In this document: piece after piece, positions 1 to 9,287 of the stretch
How the letters are laid out: every line of letters begins with the position of its first letter
How positions within the stretch are numbered: position 1 is the first letter of the stretch
Assembly: GCA_046046455.1 (NCBI GenBank)
Contig: JBJOJS010000066.1
Span: forward strand, 62,001 to 126,000
Direction of reading: 5' to 3'
Source: Mxb001 sp046046455
Lineage (GTDB): Bacteria > Actinomycetota > Actinomycetes > S36-B12
Length of the DNA stretch: 64,000 bases
Translations under genes and position numbers: made by a program
Notes under the pieces: model-generated
What the model saw: the letters and a program-made list of their open reading frames with translations, nothing else
Database searches by the model: none
Told to the model about the DNA's origin: nothing

Positions 1-594
1 GCGGTCGCGCCCGGGCGAGAGGACGAGTCCGGGCTTCAGGCATCCGAAGGTCACCGTGGCATCGGCATCGACCACCGCCGCGGCATTCGCGACAGCACCG
101 GTGTCCGCGTCGACGCCGGAGGGGATGTCCACGGCGACGACGAGCGCACCCGACTCGCGAGCAAGTTGCGCGCACGTCGCGGCTTCAGGGCGCAAGGGAC
201 CGCGTCCGCCGATGCCGACGATGCCGTCGAGCACGAGATCGGCCGACCTGAGGGCGAGCTCGGCGTCCTCAAGGCCTCCGGTTGTGCCACCCGCTGCAAG
301 GAGAGCCTCCAGGCCGCTTGCATGCGTCCGCTCACCCAGGAGGACCGCGACGACGCGCGCACCTCGTCGCGCGAGGAGCGCACCCGCGTACAGCGCGTCC
401 CCACCGTTGTTGCCACTGCCGACAAGCAGGGCCACGCGTGCACCCGAGAGACGCAGATCGAGGTCGCGCATGAGCGAGGCGCAGGCAGCGGCGAGACCGG
501 TCGCGGCGCGCTCCATGAGCACACCCTCGGGGAGTCCCGCCATGACGGCCTCCTCGGCCGCGCGCACGGCCGCCACGTCGTAGACGGGCCTCAT
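1..594 (-). CDS. nnrE: NAD(P)H-hydrate epimerase, YjeF N-terminal domain (3' part cut by window edge)
   Basis: The frame is open from an ATG at 592-594 to the window edge and gives 198 residues with no stop. Around residues 45-60 it reads LLVGSGNNGGDALYAG, the YjeF N-terminal nucleotide-binding signature, and later VAVDIPSGVDADTG and TFGCLKPGL, which are also typical of the family. Family knowledge: the enzyme epimerises damaged R-NAD(P)HX so that the partner dehydratase can repair it. In many bacteria the dehydratase domain (NnrD) is fused at the C-terminus; whether that is so here cannot be seen. It lies 16 nt downstream of glmS on the same strand and is probably co-transcribed with it, as is common in actinobacteria. 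Confidence 0.88.
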   Translation of the reverse strand, partial: MRPVYDVAAVRAAEEAVMAGLPEGVLMERAATGLAAACASLMRDLDLRLSGARVALLVGSGNNGGDALYAGALLARRGARVVAVLLGERTHASGLEALLAAGGTTGGLEDAELALRSADLVLDGIVGIGGRGPLRPEAATCAQLARESGALVVAVDIPSGVDADTGAVANAAAVVDADATVTFGCLKPGLVLSPGRDR

Positions 595-610
595 GTCACT
601 CTGCCCGTCC

Positions 611-2461
611 CTACTCGACGGTGACGGACTTGGCGAGATTGCGCGGCTGATCCACGTCGTGTCCCTTGACCGTGGCCATGGCGCAGGCGAAGACCTGCAG
701 GGGCACCGTGGACACGAGGGGCTGCATCAGTGTGGGCACCTCGGGGACGCGGAAGATCACATCGGCGTACGGAGTGACCGACTCGTCCCCCTCCTCCGCG
801 ATGACGATCGTGCGAGCACCGCGGGCCCGCACCTCTTGGATGTTGGAGATGATCTTGTCGTGCAGGGTGGCGCGTCCCCTCGGTGACGGCACGATGCACA
901 CGACCGGGACGCCGGCCTCGATGAGGGCGATCGGCCCGTGCTTCAACTCGCCGGCGGCGAACCCTTCCGCGTGCATGTAGGCGAGCTCCTTGAGCTTGAG
1001 CGCACCCTCGAGAGCCACGGGGTAGCCCACGTGACGGCCAATGAAGAGGACCGAGGTGGCGTCGACGAGTTCGCGCGCGAGAGCCTGCACGCCTTCACTG
1101 GTGTCGAGCACGAGGTCGATTGCCTGGGGCATGTCGCTCAGGTCGGTCAGAACGCTGCGGATCTCATCACCGAACATGTTGCCGCGCACCTGTGCGAGAT
1201 ACAGGCCGACAAGGTAGGCGGCCACGATCTGCGTGAGGAAGGCCTTGGTCGAGGCGACGGCGATCTCGGGGCCCGCATAGGTGTAGAGCACCGCATCGGA
1301 CTCGCGCGGGATGGTCGAGCCGACGGTGTTGCAGATCGCCAGCGACTTGGATCCCTGCTCGCGTGCGTAACGAAGCGCCATGAGGGTGTCCATCGTCTCG
1401 CCGGACTGGGAGATGGCGATAGTGAGCGTGCGCCCATCGACGATCGGGTCGCGGTAGCGGAACTCGCTCGCGAGCTCGACATCGACCGGGATCCGGGTCC
1501 AGTGCTCGATGGCGTATTTCGCCACCAGCCCCGCGTGGTACGCCGTACCGCAGGCGACGACGACGATTTTGTCGATCTCGCGGAGCTCCGCGTCCGTGAG
1601 GCGCATCTCATCGAGGTGCAGCCGGCCATCTCGACTCACACGTCCGCGCAGGGAATCCGCCACGGCCTTGGGCTGCTCGGCGATCTCCTTGAGCATGAAG
1701 AGGTCGTAGCCGCCCTTCTCGGCGGCGGCCGCATCCCAGGTGACCGTAAACGGCTTGGCTTCCACCACCTGACCGTCGAAATCCGTGATGACGACGGCAT
1801 CGCGCGAGATCTGCACGACCTGGTCCTGCCCGAGTTCGAGCGCCTCACGCGTGTGGGAGACGAAGGCAGCGACATCGGAGGCGAGGAAGTTCTCTCCCTG
1901 CCCGAGTCCGACGACGAGCGGCGAGTTGCGGCGCGCGGCCACGACGACGTCGACATCGTCGGCGACCACGGCAACCAGGGTGAAGGCGCCTTCAAGTTGC
2001 CGGCATGTGCGCCGCATGGCCTCGGCGAGGTCACCGTCGCACCGCGGAAGCTCCGCGGCGAGGAGATGGGCGACGACCTCGGTATCCGTCTCCGAGGTGT
2101 GGACGACACCCGCGGCGGTGAGTTCCTCGCGCAACTCCGCGAAGTTCTCGATGATGCCGTTGTGGATGACAGCGACCGTGCCGTCCTCGCTCACATGCGG
2201 ATGAGCGTTGGCATCCGTGGGACCGCCGTGCGTCGCCCAGCGGGTGTGGCCGATGCCGATGGTCGCTGCCTCGAGCGGATCCTCGCCGAGCAGGGATTCG
2301 AGGTTGGCCAGCTTGCCGGCCTTCTTGCGGACGTCGAGACGGTCCCCCGTCACGACAGCGACACCGGCAGAGTCGTAGCCGCGGTACTCCAGGCGCCGCA
2401 GACCCTCGACGACTACCTCCAGTGCCTGCTTCTCACCGACGTAGCCCACGATCCCGCACAT
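611..2461 (-). CDS. glmS: glutamine--fructose-6-phosphate aminotransferase (isomerizing)
   Basis: 616 residues, the usual full length. The N-terminus MCGIVGYVG supplies the catalytic Cys2 of the class II glutamine amidotransferase domain (about 1-230). Two SIS sugar-isomerase domains follow (about 290-430 and 460-605), with ISQSGETMDT in the first and the C-terminal LAKSVTVE typical of GlmS. The enzyme makes glucosamine-6-phosphate from fructose-6-phosphate and glutamine, the first step towards UDP-GlcNAc for peptidoglycan. It follows glmM on the same strand, so two consecutive enzymes of the pathway are adjacent. The 80-nt gap to glmM and a -10-like TACCCT 7 nt before the ATG suggest it also has its own, possibly leaderless, promoter. 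No glmS ribozyme is visible in this short gap. Confidence 0.97.
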   Translation of the reverse strand: MCGIVGYVGEKQALEVVVEGLRRLEYRGYDSAGVAVVTGDRLDVRKKAGKLANLESLLGEDPLEAATIGIGHTRWATHGGPTDANAHPHVSEDGTVAVIHNGIIENFAELREELTAAGVVHTSETDTEVVAHLLAAELPRCDGDLAEAMRRTCRQLEGAFTLVAVVADDVDVVVAARRNSPLVVGLGQGENFLASDVAAFVSHTREALELGQDQVVQISRDAVVITDFDGQVVEAKPFTVTWDAAAAEKGGYDLFMLKEIAEQPKAVADSLRGRVSRDGRLHLDEMRLTDAELREIDKIVVVACGTAYHAGLVAKYAIEHWTRIPVDVELASEFRYRDPIVDGRTLTIAISQSGETMDTLMALRYAREQGSKSLAICNTVGSTIPRESDAVLYTYAGPEIAVASTKAFLTQIVAAYLVGLYLAQVRGNMFGDEIRSVLTDLSDMPQAIDLVLDTSEGVQALARELVDATSVLFIGRHVGYPVALEGALKLKELAYMHAEGFAAGELKHGPIALIEAGVPVVCIVPSPRGRATLHDKIISNIQEVRARGARTIVIAEEGDESVTPYADVIFRVPEVPTLMQPLVSTVPLQVFACAMATVKGHDVDQPRNLAKSVTVE

Positions 2462-2468
2462 GGGTGCC

Positions 2469-2474
2469 AGGGTA
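2469..2474 (-). promoter_or_regulatory. candidate leaderless -10 element of glmS
   Basis: On the minus strand TACCCT lies 7 nt before the glmS ATG, so transcription would begin at or next to the start codon. No clear -35 is seen. The same arrangement recurs before several other genes in this window. Confidence 0.4.
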
Positions 2475-2541
2475 CGCGGCTCCGGTGGGAGAGCCGTTCC
2501 GACGCTCTCAGGGATCGCGGAGCAGATCCACGCGAGGCTTC

Positions 2542-3900
2542 CTACGCGTCGATCGCGAGAGAGGCATGCACGGCAGCGGCAATCGCCTCCGCCGCATCTC
2601 GTGCGGCCTGTGTCGTGGGCGCCTCGACCATGACGCGGACGAGGGGTTCGGTCCCTGAGGGACGCAGCAGGACTCGCCCCGTCGAGCCCAATGAAGCCTC
2701 GACGGCTTCGACGACGGTGCGCACCTCGTGACTGCCACCCAGCGCAGACTTGTCGACGCCCTTCACGTTGATGAGCACCTGCGGGAGCCGTGTCATCACC
2801 GCGGCAAGATCGCTCAGGCTCGTGCCTGTCTCCGCCATCCGATCGAGCAGGGCCAGCGCAGTGAGTACGCCGTCACCCGTGGTTGCCCGGTCGAGGACGA
2901 CAACGTGGCCACTCTGCTCACCGCCCAGGGAGTAGCCCTCGGCCCGCATCTCCTCGAGGACGTAGCGGTCACCGACAGCGGTGGTGACCACCGTGATGCC
3001 CTGCTCCTCCATCGCAATGCGGAATCCGAGGTTGGACATCACCGTCGCAACGACGGTGTCTTGGGCGAGGGTGCCGCGATGGCGCATAGCCAGGGCAAGG
3101 ATCGCGAGGATCTGGTCGCCGTCGATGACATTGCCCTGTGCATCGACCGCCAGGCAGCGGTCCGCATCGCCGTCATGGGCGATGCCGATATCGGCACCGT
3201 GCTCGAGGACGGCGGCGATGAGGTCATCGAGGTGCGTGCTGCCGCAGCCCTCGTTGATATTGAGGCCGTCAGGCGATGCATGGATGGCGACCACGTGCGC
3301 ACCCGCGCGGCGCATGGCCTCCGGCGAGACCGTCGAGGCGGCGCCGTTGGCGCAGTCGACGACCACCGCGAGCCCGTCGAGCGGGTTCTGGACGACATCG
3401 AGCACATGGTCCAGATAGTCCGAGGAGCCCGAGGGCAACGCGCGGACCCGGCCGACCGCACCACCGAGTGGCCGGTCCCACGGCTCGTGGAGTCGCGCCT
3501 CGATCGCGTCCTCGATGGCATCGGGCAACTTGAAGCCGTGGGCGTCGAAGAACTTGATGCCGTTGTCCGGCATCGCATTGTGCGAAGCCGACAGCATGAC
3601 CCCGAGGCTTGCCCCGTGGCGCTCGGTGAGATAGGCGATGGCCGGCGTGGGCAGAACCCCTGCGAGGAGGACGTCGACTCCCGCGCTCGCGAGACCGGCT
3701 ACGACGGCTGCTTCGAGGAACTCACCGCTGGCTCGAGGGTCGCGACCAACGACAGCCGTGGGTCGACCGTCGCCGCCGAGAGCACCGGCCTCGCCGAGGA
3801 CGTGTGCCGCAGCAGCAGCGAGGGATAGCGCCAGCTCGGCGGTGAGATCGCGATTGGCGAGCCCCCGCACACCATCGGTGCCGAAGAGGCGACCGCTCAC
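2542..3900 (-). CDS. glmM: phosphoglucosamine mutase
   Basis: 452 residues from a GTG at 3898-3900. The start MSGRLFGTDGVRG is the conserved GlmM N-terminus, and a GGAG ribosome-binding site lies 6 nt upstream. The catalytic phosphoserine is Ser106 in MLSASHNAM, the metal-binding loop is HDGDADR, and the C-terminal phosphate-binding segment is RPSGTEPLVRVM. It converts glucosamine-6-phosphate to glucosamine-1-phosphate between the GlmS and GlmU steps. The gene lies 10 nt after rpsI and upstream of glmS, so cell-wall precursor synthesis is linked to a ribosomal operon (rplM-rpsI-glmM). The frame stays open upstream inside rpsI, but the family alignment and the ribosome-binding site fix the start at this GTG. 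Confidence 0.97.
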   Translation of the reverse strand: MSGRLFGTDGVRGLANRDLTAELALSLAAAAAHVLGEAGALGGDGRPTAVVGRDPRASGEFLEAAVVAGLASAGVDVLLAGVLPTPAIAYLTERHGASLGVMLSASHNAMPDNGIKFFDAHGFKLPDAIEDAIEARLHEPWDRPLGGAVGRVRALPSGSSDYLDHVLDVVQNPLDGLAVVVDCANGAASTVSPEAMRRAGAHVVAIHASPDGLNINEGCGSTHLDDLIAAVLEHGADIGIAHDGDADRCLAVDAQGNVIDGDQILAILALAMRHRGTLAQDTVVATVMSNLGFRIAMEEQGITVVTTAVGDRYVLEEMRAEGYSLGGEQSGHVVVLDRATTGDGVLTALALLDRMAETGTSLSDLAAVMTRLPQVLINVKGVDKSALGGSHEVRTVVEAVEASLGSTGRVLLRPSGTEPLVRVMVEAPTTQAARDAAEAIAAAVHASLAIDA

Positions 3901-3910
3901 GGAGCTCCGA

Positions 3911-4402
<492 letters not shown>

Positions 4403-4434
4403 GGTTCTTCCTTTCGCAGACTGCGCGGTGATCG

Positions 4435-4878
4435 CTACTGCGCGACCTGCGTGATGGTGTACGGGGTGGGCTTCTGAGCGGCGTGCGGGTGATCGGGCCC
4501 GGCGTACACCTTGAGCTTGCTCAACTGCTGCCGACCGAGCTTGTTGTGCGGGAGCATCCCCTTGACGGCCTTCTCGATGGCGCGACGGGGGTTGTCCACC
4601 ATGAGCTCGGAGTAGGACTTCGCCGACAGGCCGCCCGGGTATCCGGAGTGGCGGTAGTCGCGCTTCTGCTCGAGCTTGCTGCCCGTGAGGACGACCTTGT
4701 CGGCGTTGACGATGATGACGAAGTCGCCGGTATCGACATGGGGAGCGAAGACGGGCTTGTGCTTGCCCCGCAGCAGGGTGGCGGTCTGGCTGGCCAGGCG
4801 GCCGAGCACGACGTCGGTGGCATCGATGACGAGCCACTCGCGGGTGACCTCGCCCGGCTTGGGGGTGTACGTGCGCAC
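4435..4878 (-). CDS. rplM: 50S ribosomal protein L13
   Basis: 147 residues with the start at GTG 4876-4878, giving MRTYTPKPGEVTREW as in other actinobacterial L13 proteins. A GAAGG ribosome-binding site lies just upstream. An in-frame GTG at 4888-4890 would add four residues but has no good ribosome-binding site. The conserved segments HKPVFAPHVDTGDFVIIVNA and GMLPHNKLGR are present. First gene of rplM-rpsI-glmM; a promoter candidate lies at 4954-4983. Confidence 0.96.
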   Translation of the reverse strand: MRTYTPKPGEVTREWLVIDATDVVLGRLASQTATLLRGKHKPVFAPHVDTGDFVIIVNADKVVLTGSKLEQKRDYRHSGYPGGLSAKSYSELMVDNPRRAIEKAVKGMLPHNKLGRQQLSKLKVYAGPDHPHAAQKPTPYTITQVAQ

Positions 4879-4953
4879 GTGGACCTTCACTCACTCAGGG
4901 GGGTGCCCGTAAGGCGCCCCGGTTGGGCCCGGGGGCGGGCACAACGACCGCCA

Positions 4954-4983
4954 AGGCTACCCGGGATGGCGCAAGGGGGTCAA
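4954..4983 (-). promoter_or_regulatory. candidate promoter of rplM-rpsI-glmM
   Basis: Minus-strand TTGACC (4978-4983), an 18-nt spacer and TAGCCT (4954-4959). The predicted start near 4947 leaves a leader of about 70 nt before rplM. It lies in the gap between the ABC-F gene stop and rplM. Confidence 0.55.
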
Positions 4984-5000
4984 AACGGGTCCGGGGACCC

Positions 5001-6671
5001 CTAGACGCGAGGCTCGTCGGCCCAGACGGGCTCGGTCGACTCTCGCACCACGCCGTCCGCGCCCACGACGATGAAGCGGTCGAGGCCACGGGCGAACCAC
5101 CGATCGTGGGTGACGGCCAGGACGGTCCCGGAGAAGGCGTCAAGGGCTGCCTCGAGCGCCTCCGCGCTCTCCAGGTCGAGGTTGTCCGTCGGCTCGTCGA
5201 GGAGCAGCAGCGTGGCTCCCGAGAGCTCGAGGAGCAGGATCTGGAAGCGCGCCTGCTGTCCGCCGGACAGTGAAGAGAAGCGCTGCTCCCCCGCGGCCGC
5301 GAGGCCGTAGCGGTCGAGGGCGCGCGCCGCCTGCTCGCGCCCCATCCCATCGCGGTGACCATCGCCGCGATGCAGGATCTCCAGGAGCGTCCGGTCCTCC
5401 AGATCGGGCCGCACATGCGTCTGGGCGAACCACCCGGGACGTACGCGCGAACCGAGACGGGCGACACCGGTGTGACGTACCGGCGCGATGGGTACGTCGG
5501 ATACGGGTTGGTGCTCGACATCGGGATCGCTGCCACCCGCGGCCAGGAGACGCAGGAGGTGGGACTTGCCTGCTCCATTGCGGCCGAGTACGCCGACGCG
5601 CTCGCCAAACCACACTTCGAGATCGAAGGGCTGGGTGAGATCGGTGAGCTGGAGCTGCTCGCACACGACCGCGCGCTTCGCCGTACGCCCACCCTCGAGC
5701 CGCATGCGCATGTGCTGTCGCACGGGCACGGCCTGGGGTGGGCCGGCCTCCTCGAACATGCGCAGGCGCGTCTGGGCCGCCTGGTACCTCGACGCCAGGC
5801 CATCGTTGTAGGCGGCCTTCGTCTTGAGCATCTGGACGAGGTCCTTGAGCTTCTGGTGCTGCTCGTCCCACCGACGGCGTAACTCCTCGAGGCGGCTCAT
5901 CCGGTCATCGCGGGCCTCGGCGTAGGTGGCGAAACCGCCGCCGTGCGTCCACACCGTGTTGCCCGCCGCTCCGAGCTCCACGGTGATGATCGTCGTCGCG
6001 CAGGCGCGCAGCAGCTCCCGATCGTGGCTGATGAGCAGGATCGTCTTGGGACTGGCCGCGATCCGATCCTCGAGCCAGGTCTTGCCGGGTACGTCGAGGT
6101 AGTTGTCGGGCTCGTCGAGCAGCAGCACCTCATCGGGACCGCGAAGGAGTGCTTCGAGGACGAGCCGTTTCTGCTCACCTCCGGAGAGCGTGTCGACGCG
6201 GCGCCACTTGACCTCGTCGTATGCCGATCCCAGGGCCGCCGTGCAGCAGACATCCCACGCCACCTCGGCGTCGTAGCCCCCGGCATCGGCGAAGTCGGCC
6301 AGCGCCTGTGCGTAGCGCATCTGGGTATCGGCGTCCTCCGTCGACATGAGCAGTTCCTCGACGAGGTCGACCTCGGCCGCAGCCGTGCGGAGCGCGGGGG
6401 GAGACACCGACAGGAGCAGATCGCGCACGGTGCCCTCACGGCCCTGGCCGATGAACTGGCGCATCACGGCCATGCCCCCGGTCGTGACGATGCTGCCTGA
6501 CTCCGCGTCGATGTCGCCGGCGATGAGCCTCATGAGGGTGGTCTTGCCCGCACCATTGGCACCGACCAGTGCGGCCTTGACCCCTTCGCCGATGCGGAAG
6601 CTCACGTCGTCGAGCAGGATCCGCCCGTCGGGCAGGGAATAGCTCACGTGCTGTACGTCGATGTGCCCCAT
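5001..6671 (-). CDS. ABC-F family ATP-binding protein (tandem ATPase domains, no membrane domain)
   Basis: 556 residues with two complete nucleotide-binding domains and no membrane segments. Domain 1 has Walker A GANGAGKTT (37-45), signature LSGGEQ (162-167) and Walker B LLLDEPDNYLD. Domain 2 has GRNGAGKS, LSGGQQARFQ and LLLDEPTDNLD. The region between is basic and probably helical (RRRWDEQHQKLKDLVQMLK), as in the interdomain linker of ABC-F proteins. Members of this family act on ribosomes (EttA-like translation factors or antibiotic-resistance ABC-F proteins); which role this one has cannot be told. It starts 6 nt after the truA stop, so both are likely translated from one mRNA. Confidence 0.9.
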   Translation of the reverse strand: MGHIDVQHVSYSLPDGRILLDDVSFRIGEGVKAALVGANGAGKTTLMRLIAGDIDAESGSIVTTGGMAVMRQFIGQGREGTVRDLLLSVSPPALRTAAAEVDLVEELLMSTEDADTQMRYAQALADFADAGGYDAEVAWDVCCTAALGSAYDEVKWRRVDTLSGGEQKRLVLEALLRGPDEVLLLDEPDNYLDVPGKTWLEDRIAASPKTILLISHDRELLRACATTIITVELGAAGNTVWTHGGGFATYAEARDDRMSRLEELRRRWDEQHQKLKDLVQMLKTKAAYNDGLASRYQAAQTRLRMFEEAGPPQAVPVRQHMRMRLEGGRTAKRAVVCEQLQLTDLTQPFDLEVWFGERVGVLGRNGAGKSHLLRLLAAGGSDPDVEHQPVSDVPIAPVRHTGVARLGSRVRPGWFAQTHVRPDLEDRTLLEILHRGDGHRDGMGREQAARALDRYGLAAAGEQRFSSLSGGQQARFQILLLELSGATLLLLDEPTDNLDLESAEALEAALDAFSGTVLAVTHDRWFARGLDRFIVVGADGVVRESTEPVWADEPRV

Positions 6672-6677
6672 GCAGGT

Positions 6678-7484
6678 TCAGCTCCCACGCACGGACCGCG
6701 TGACCGTTTGGCGCGCGGCAAGATCGGCATCCTCCGGGTATCGCACTCCCTCGAGCACCAGGCCGTGCGCAGGCATCACGTGGACGCCGGAGTCGCGGAC
6801 ACCGCGCTCCACCACGTCACCGGGCCAGGTCACCGGCCTACGGCCCTCACCGACGGGGACCAGCAGGCCGACAAGCGACCGCACCATCGAGTGGCAGAAC
6901 GCATCCGCGATCACGTGCATCTCCGCGAGTCCGGTGTCGCCGCGAAGCCACTCCAGCGAGAGCAGGCGACGGATCGTCGTGCCGCCCTCGCGGGGACGGC
7001 ACACGGCCGCGAAATCCCGCTCCCCGAGTAGCGAGCCCGCCGACTCATTCATCGCGGCCAGGTCGAGAGGTCGGGGATGCAGGAGGACCTCACGTCGTCG
7101 CAACGGATCCCAGGTTTGGGGGTCGTCGCAGACGGCGTACCGGTAGGACCGGGACAGCGCCGAGAAGCGCGCGTCGAAACCCTCCGGTGCCACCGAGAGA
7201 TCGAGGAGCCACGCGTCATCTGGCAGCAGCCCGCGCAGACTGCGCGCAAGCAACGCGAGGCTGAGGTCATCGGATGGGTCAATGTCGACGTGAGCCACCT
7301 GACCGCGCGCGTGCACCCCGGCATCGGTGCGCCCCGCGCAGGTCACCTGCGGCGGCTCCGGGAGTCGCAGTGCGCGGGCGAGGGCATCCTCGACCGCGCC
7401 CTGGACGGTGCGCAGACCCGGCTGGCGGGCCCACCCGGAGAAGTCGGTCCCGTCGTACGCGAGGTCGAGTCGCAACCGCATCAT
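6678..7484 (-). CDS. truA: tRNA pseudouridine(38-40) synthase
   Basis: 268 residues. The catalytic aspartate lies in GRTDAGVHARGQVAH near residue 53, and the N-terminal LRLDLAYDGTDFSGWARQ is the TruA signature. The enzyme makes pseudouridine at positions 38-40 of the tRNA anticodon stem-loop. The start is one of two adjacent ATG codons (7482-7484 or 7479-7481). The gene lies 83 nt after rplQ, its usual neighbour in actinobacteria, and just before the ABC-F gene. Confidence 0.95.
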   Translation of the reverse strand: MMRLRLDLAYDGTDFSGWARQPGLRTVQGAVEDALARALRLPEPPQVTCAGRTDAGVHARGQVAHVDIDPSDDLSLALLARSLRGLLPDDAWLLDLSVAPEGFDARFSALSRSYRYAVCDDPQTWDPLRRREVLLHPRPLDLAAMNESAGSLLGERDFAAVCRPREGGTTIRRLLSLEWLRGDTGLAEMHVIADAFCHSMVRSLVGLLVPVGEGRRPVTWPGDVVERGVRDSGVHVMPAHGLVLEGVRYPEDADLAARQTVTRSVRGS

Positions 7485-7504
7485 GACCCCTCTACACAGC
7501 AGGA

Positions 7505-7537
7505 AGCGCCAGACCGCGAAGGGCGAGGTCTGACGCT
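7505..7537 (-). terminator. hairpin between rplQ and truA
   Basis: AGCGCCAGACC (7505-7515) pairs with GGTCTGACGCT (7527-7537) with one mismatch and an 11-nt loop. There is no U-tract. It may weaken read-through from the ribosomal operon into truA. Confidence 0.4.
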
Positions 7538-7567
7538 CCCTGGCATCACGCGAATCGTGTCAGCGCG

Positions 7568-8173
7568 TCAGGCCTTGTCGACCTCGGCCGGAGCCGCATC
7601 GTCATCAGCCGGAGCCTCATCGGCAACCGCCTCGACGACCTCATCCGCCGTCGCCTCGGGTGCGACCTCGACGGTCTCCTCGACGACCTCCACGCTCTCC
7701 TCAGCGACCGGCGTCTCGACGACAGCGGCAGCTGCTGCTGCAGCGGGCTGTGCAGCAGCCTTCTCCTTGGCCGCGCGCTTGGTGGCGCCCGTCGCCTCGG
7801 CGACAACCTGCTCGGCGAGCGGCTCCACGAGCTCGATCACGGCCATGGGTGCGTTGTCACCCTTGCGCGGTCCGACCTTGACGATGCGGGTGTAGCCGCC
7901 CTGTCGGGTCTGGTAGCGCGGTCCGATCTCGGTGAAGAGCACGTGCACGACATCCTTGTCGCGCACCACGGTGAGCACTCGGCGTCGTGCGGCGAGGTCA
8001 CCGCGCTTCGCGAAGGTGATGAGTCGCTCGGCCAAGGGGCGCAGGCGCTTTGCCTTCGCCTCGGTGGTCGTGATGCGACCGTGCTCGAAAAGCGCGGTGG
8101 CCAGGTTGGCCAGCATCAGGCGCTCGTGCGCCGGTCCGCCACCCAGGCGGGGACCCTTGGTTGGGGTAGGCAT
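7568..8173 (-). CDS. rplQ: 50S ribosomal protein L17
   Basis: 201 residues. The first ~118 are a normal L17 (MPTPTKGPRLGGGPAHERLML, then AKRGDLAARRRVL). The last ~80 are a low-complexity tail rich in Ala, Glu, Val and Asp, strongly acidic. Such C-terminal tails on L17 are common in actinobacteria, and their role is not known to me. It follows rpoA by 32 nt and is the last gene of the alpha-type cluster. Confidence 0.96.
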   Translation of the reverse strand: MPTPTKGPRLGGGPAHERLMLANLATALFEHGRITTTEAKAKRLRPLAERLITFAKRGDLAARRRVLTVVRDKDVVHVLFTEIGPRYQTRQGGYTRIVKVGPRKGDNAPMAVIELVEPLAEQVVAEATGATKRAAKEKAAAQPAAAAAAAVVETPVAEESVEVVEETVEVAPEATADEVVEAVADEAPADDDAAPAEVDKA

Positions 8174-8205
8174 GTCATAACTCCTTGTCGCGGGTGGCTG
8201 ATCGG

Positions 8206-9228
8206 TTAGAGCTGCTCGTCCTCGACGAAGCCGAGGTCGTCGTCGTCATCCTCATCGCTGAAGTAGACGGCTGCCCCGGGGTCGAATCCGGGCGGGCTGT
8301 CCTTGAGTGCGAGGCCGAGGGTGACGAGCTTGACCTTGACCTCGTCGATCGACTTGGCGCCGAAGTTGCGGATGTCGAGGAGGTCGGCCTCACTGCGGCC
8401 GATGAGCTCGCCGACCGTGTGGATCCCCTCGCGCTTGAGGCAGTTGTAGGAGCGGACCGTGAGGTCGAGCTGCTCGATAGGGGTCGAGAGCTGCTCCGCG
8501 ACGAAAGCGTCAGCTGGAGACGGACCAATGTCGATGCCCTCAGCGTCGACGTTGAGCTCACGAGCCAGGCCGAAGAGCTCCACGAGCGTCTTGCCCGCGG
8601 AGGCCACGGCATCGCGGGGAAGCATCGAAGGCTTGGTCTCCACGTCGAGCACGAGCTTGTCGAAGTCCGTGCGCTGCTCGACGCGGGTCGCCTCGACCTT
8701 GTACGTGACCTTGAGGACCGGAGAGTAAATGGAGTCGACGGGGATCCGGCCGATCTCCTGGCCCGGCTGCTTGTTGAGCGTGGCAGAGACGTAGCCACGA
8801 CCGCGCTCCACGACGAGCTCCATCTCGAGCTTGCCCTTGTCGTTGAGGGTGGCGATGTGGAGGTCGGGGTTGTGCACCTCGACGCCGGCCGGCGGGGCGA
8901 TATCTGCGGCCACGACGGCTCCGGGGCCCTGCTTGCGCAGGTACATCACGACGGGCTCGTCGTGGTCGGACGAGACGACGAGCTGCTTGATGTTGAGGAT
9001 CAGCTCGGTCACGTCCTCCTTCACGCCCGGGATGGTGGTGAACTCGTGGAGAACGCCGTCGATGCGGATGCTCGTGACGGCGGCACCGGGGATCGAGGAG
9101 AGCAGGGTGCGGCGCATCGAGTTGCCCAGGGTGTATCCGAACCCCGGCTCGAGGGGTTCGAGCACGAAGCGAGAACGGAACTCGCTGATGGGCTCCTCGG
9201 TGAGGATGGGGCGCTGCGTGATGAGCAC
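8206..9228 (-). CDS. rpoA: DNA-directed RNA polymerase subunit alpha
   Basis: 340 residues. The N-terminal dimerisation and assembly domain (about 1-230) includes FVLEPLEPGFGYTLGNSMRRTLLSS. The C-terminal domain (about 250-320), which contacts UP elements and activators, has LTVRSYNCLKREGIHTVGEL. The very acidic tail (EDDDDDLGFVEDEQL) is common in actinobacteria. It lies in the standard order rpsM-rpsK-rpsD-rpoA-rplQ. Confidence 0.98.
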   Translation of the reverse strand: MLITQRPILTEEPISEFRSRFVLEPLEPGFGYTLGNSMRRTLLSSIPGAAVTSIRIDGVLHEFTTIPGVKEDVTELILNIKQLVVSSDHDEPVVMYLRKQGPGAVVAADIAPPAGVEVHNPDLHIATLNDKGKLEMELVVERGRGYVSATLNKQPGQEIGRIPVDSIYSPVLKVTYKVEATRVEQRTDFDKLVLDVETKPSMLPRDAVASAGKTLVELFGLARELNVDAEGIDIGPSPADAFVAEQLSTPIEQLDLTVRSYNCLKREGIHTVGELIGRSEADLLDIRNFGAKSIDEVKVKLVTLGLALKDSPPGFDPGAAVYFSDEDDDDDLGFVEDEQL

Positions 9229-9287
9229 GTGTTGTCCTTTCGGCGACGACCGCTATATGACGTCGGGTTCTTGGGGAAGTGGTGCGA

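Noticed and set aside
2462..2541. glmS ribozyme
   Set aside because: The gap before glmS is only 80 nt and mostly outside any 5' leader; no ribozyme core is visible.
938..2731. 597-codon plus-strand frame opposite glmS/glmM
   Set aside because: Reverse shadow spanning two real genes, with no conserved motif.
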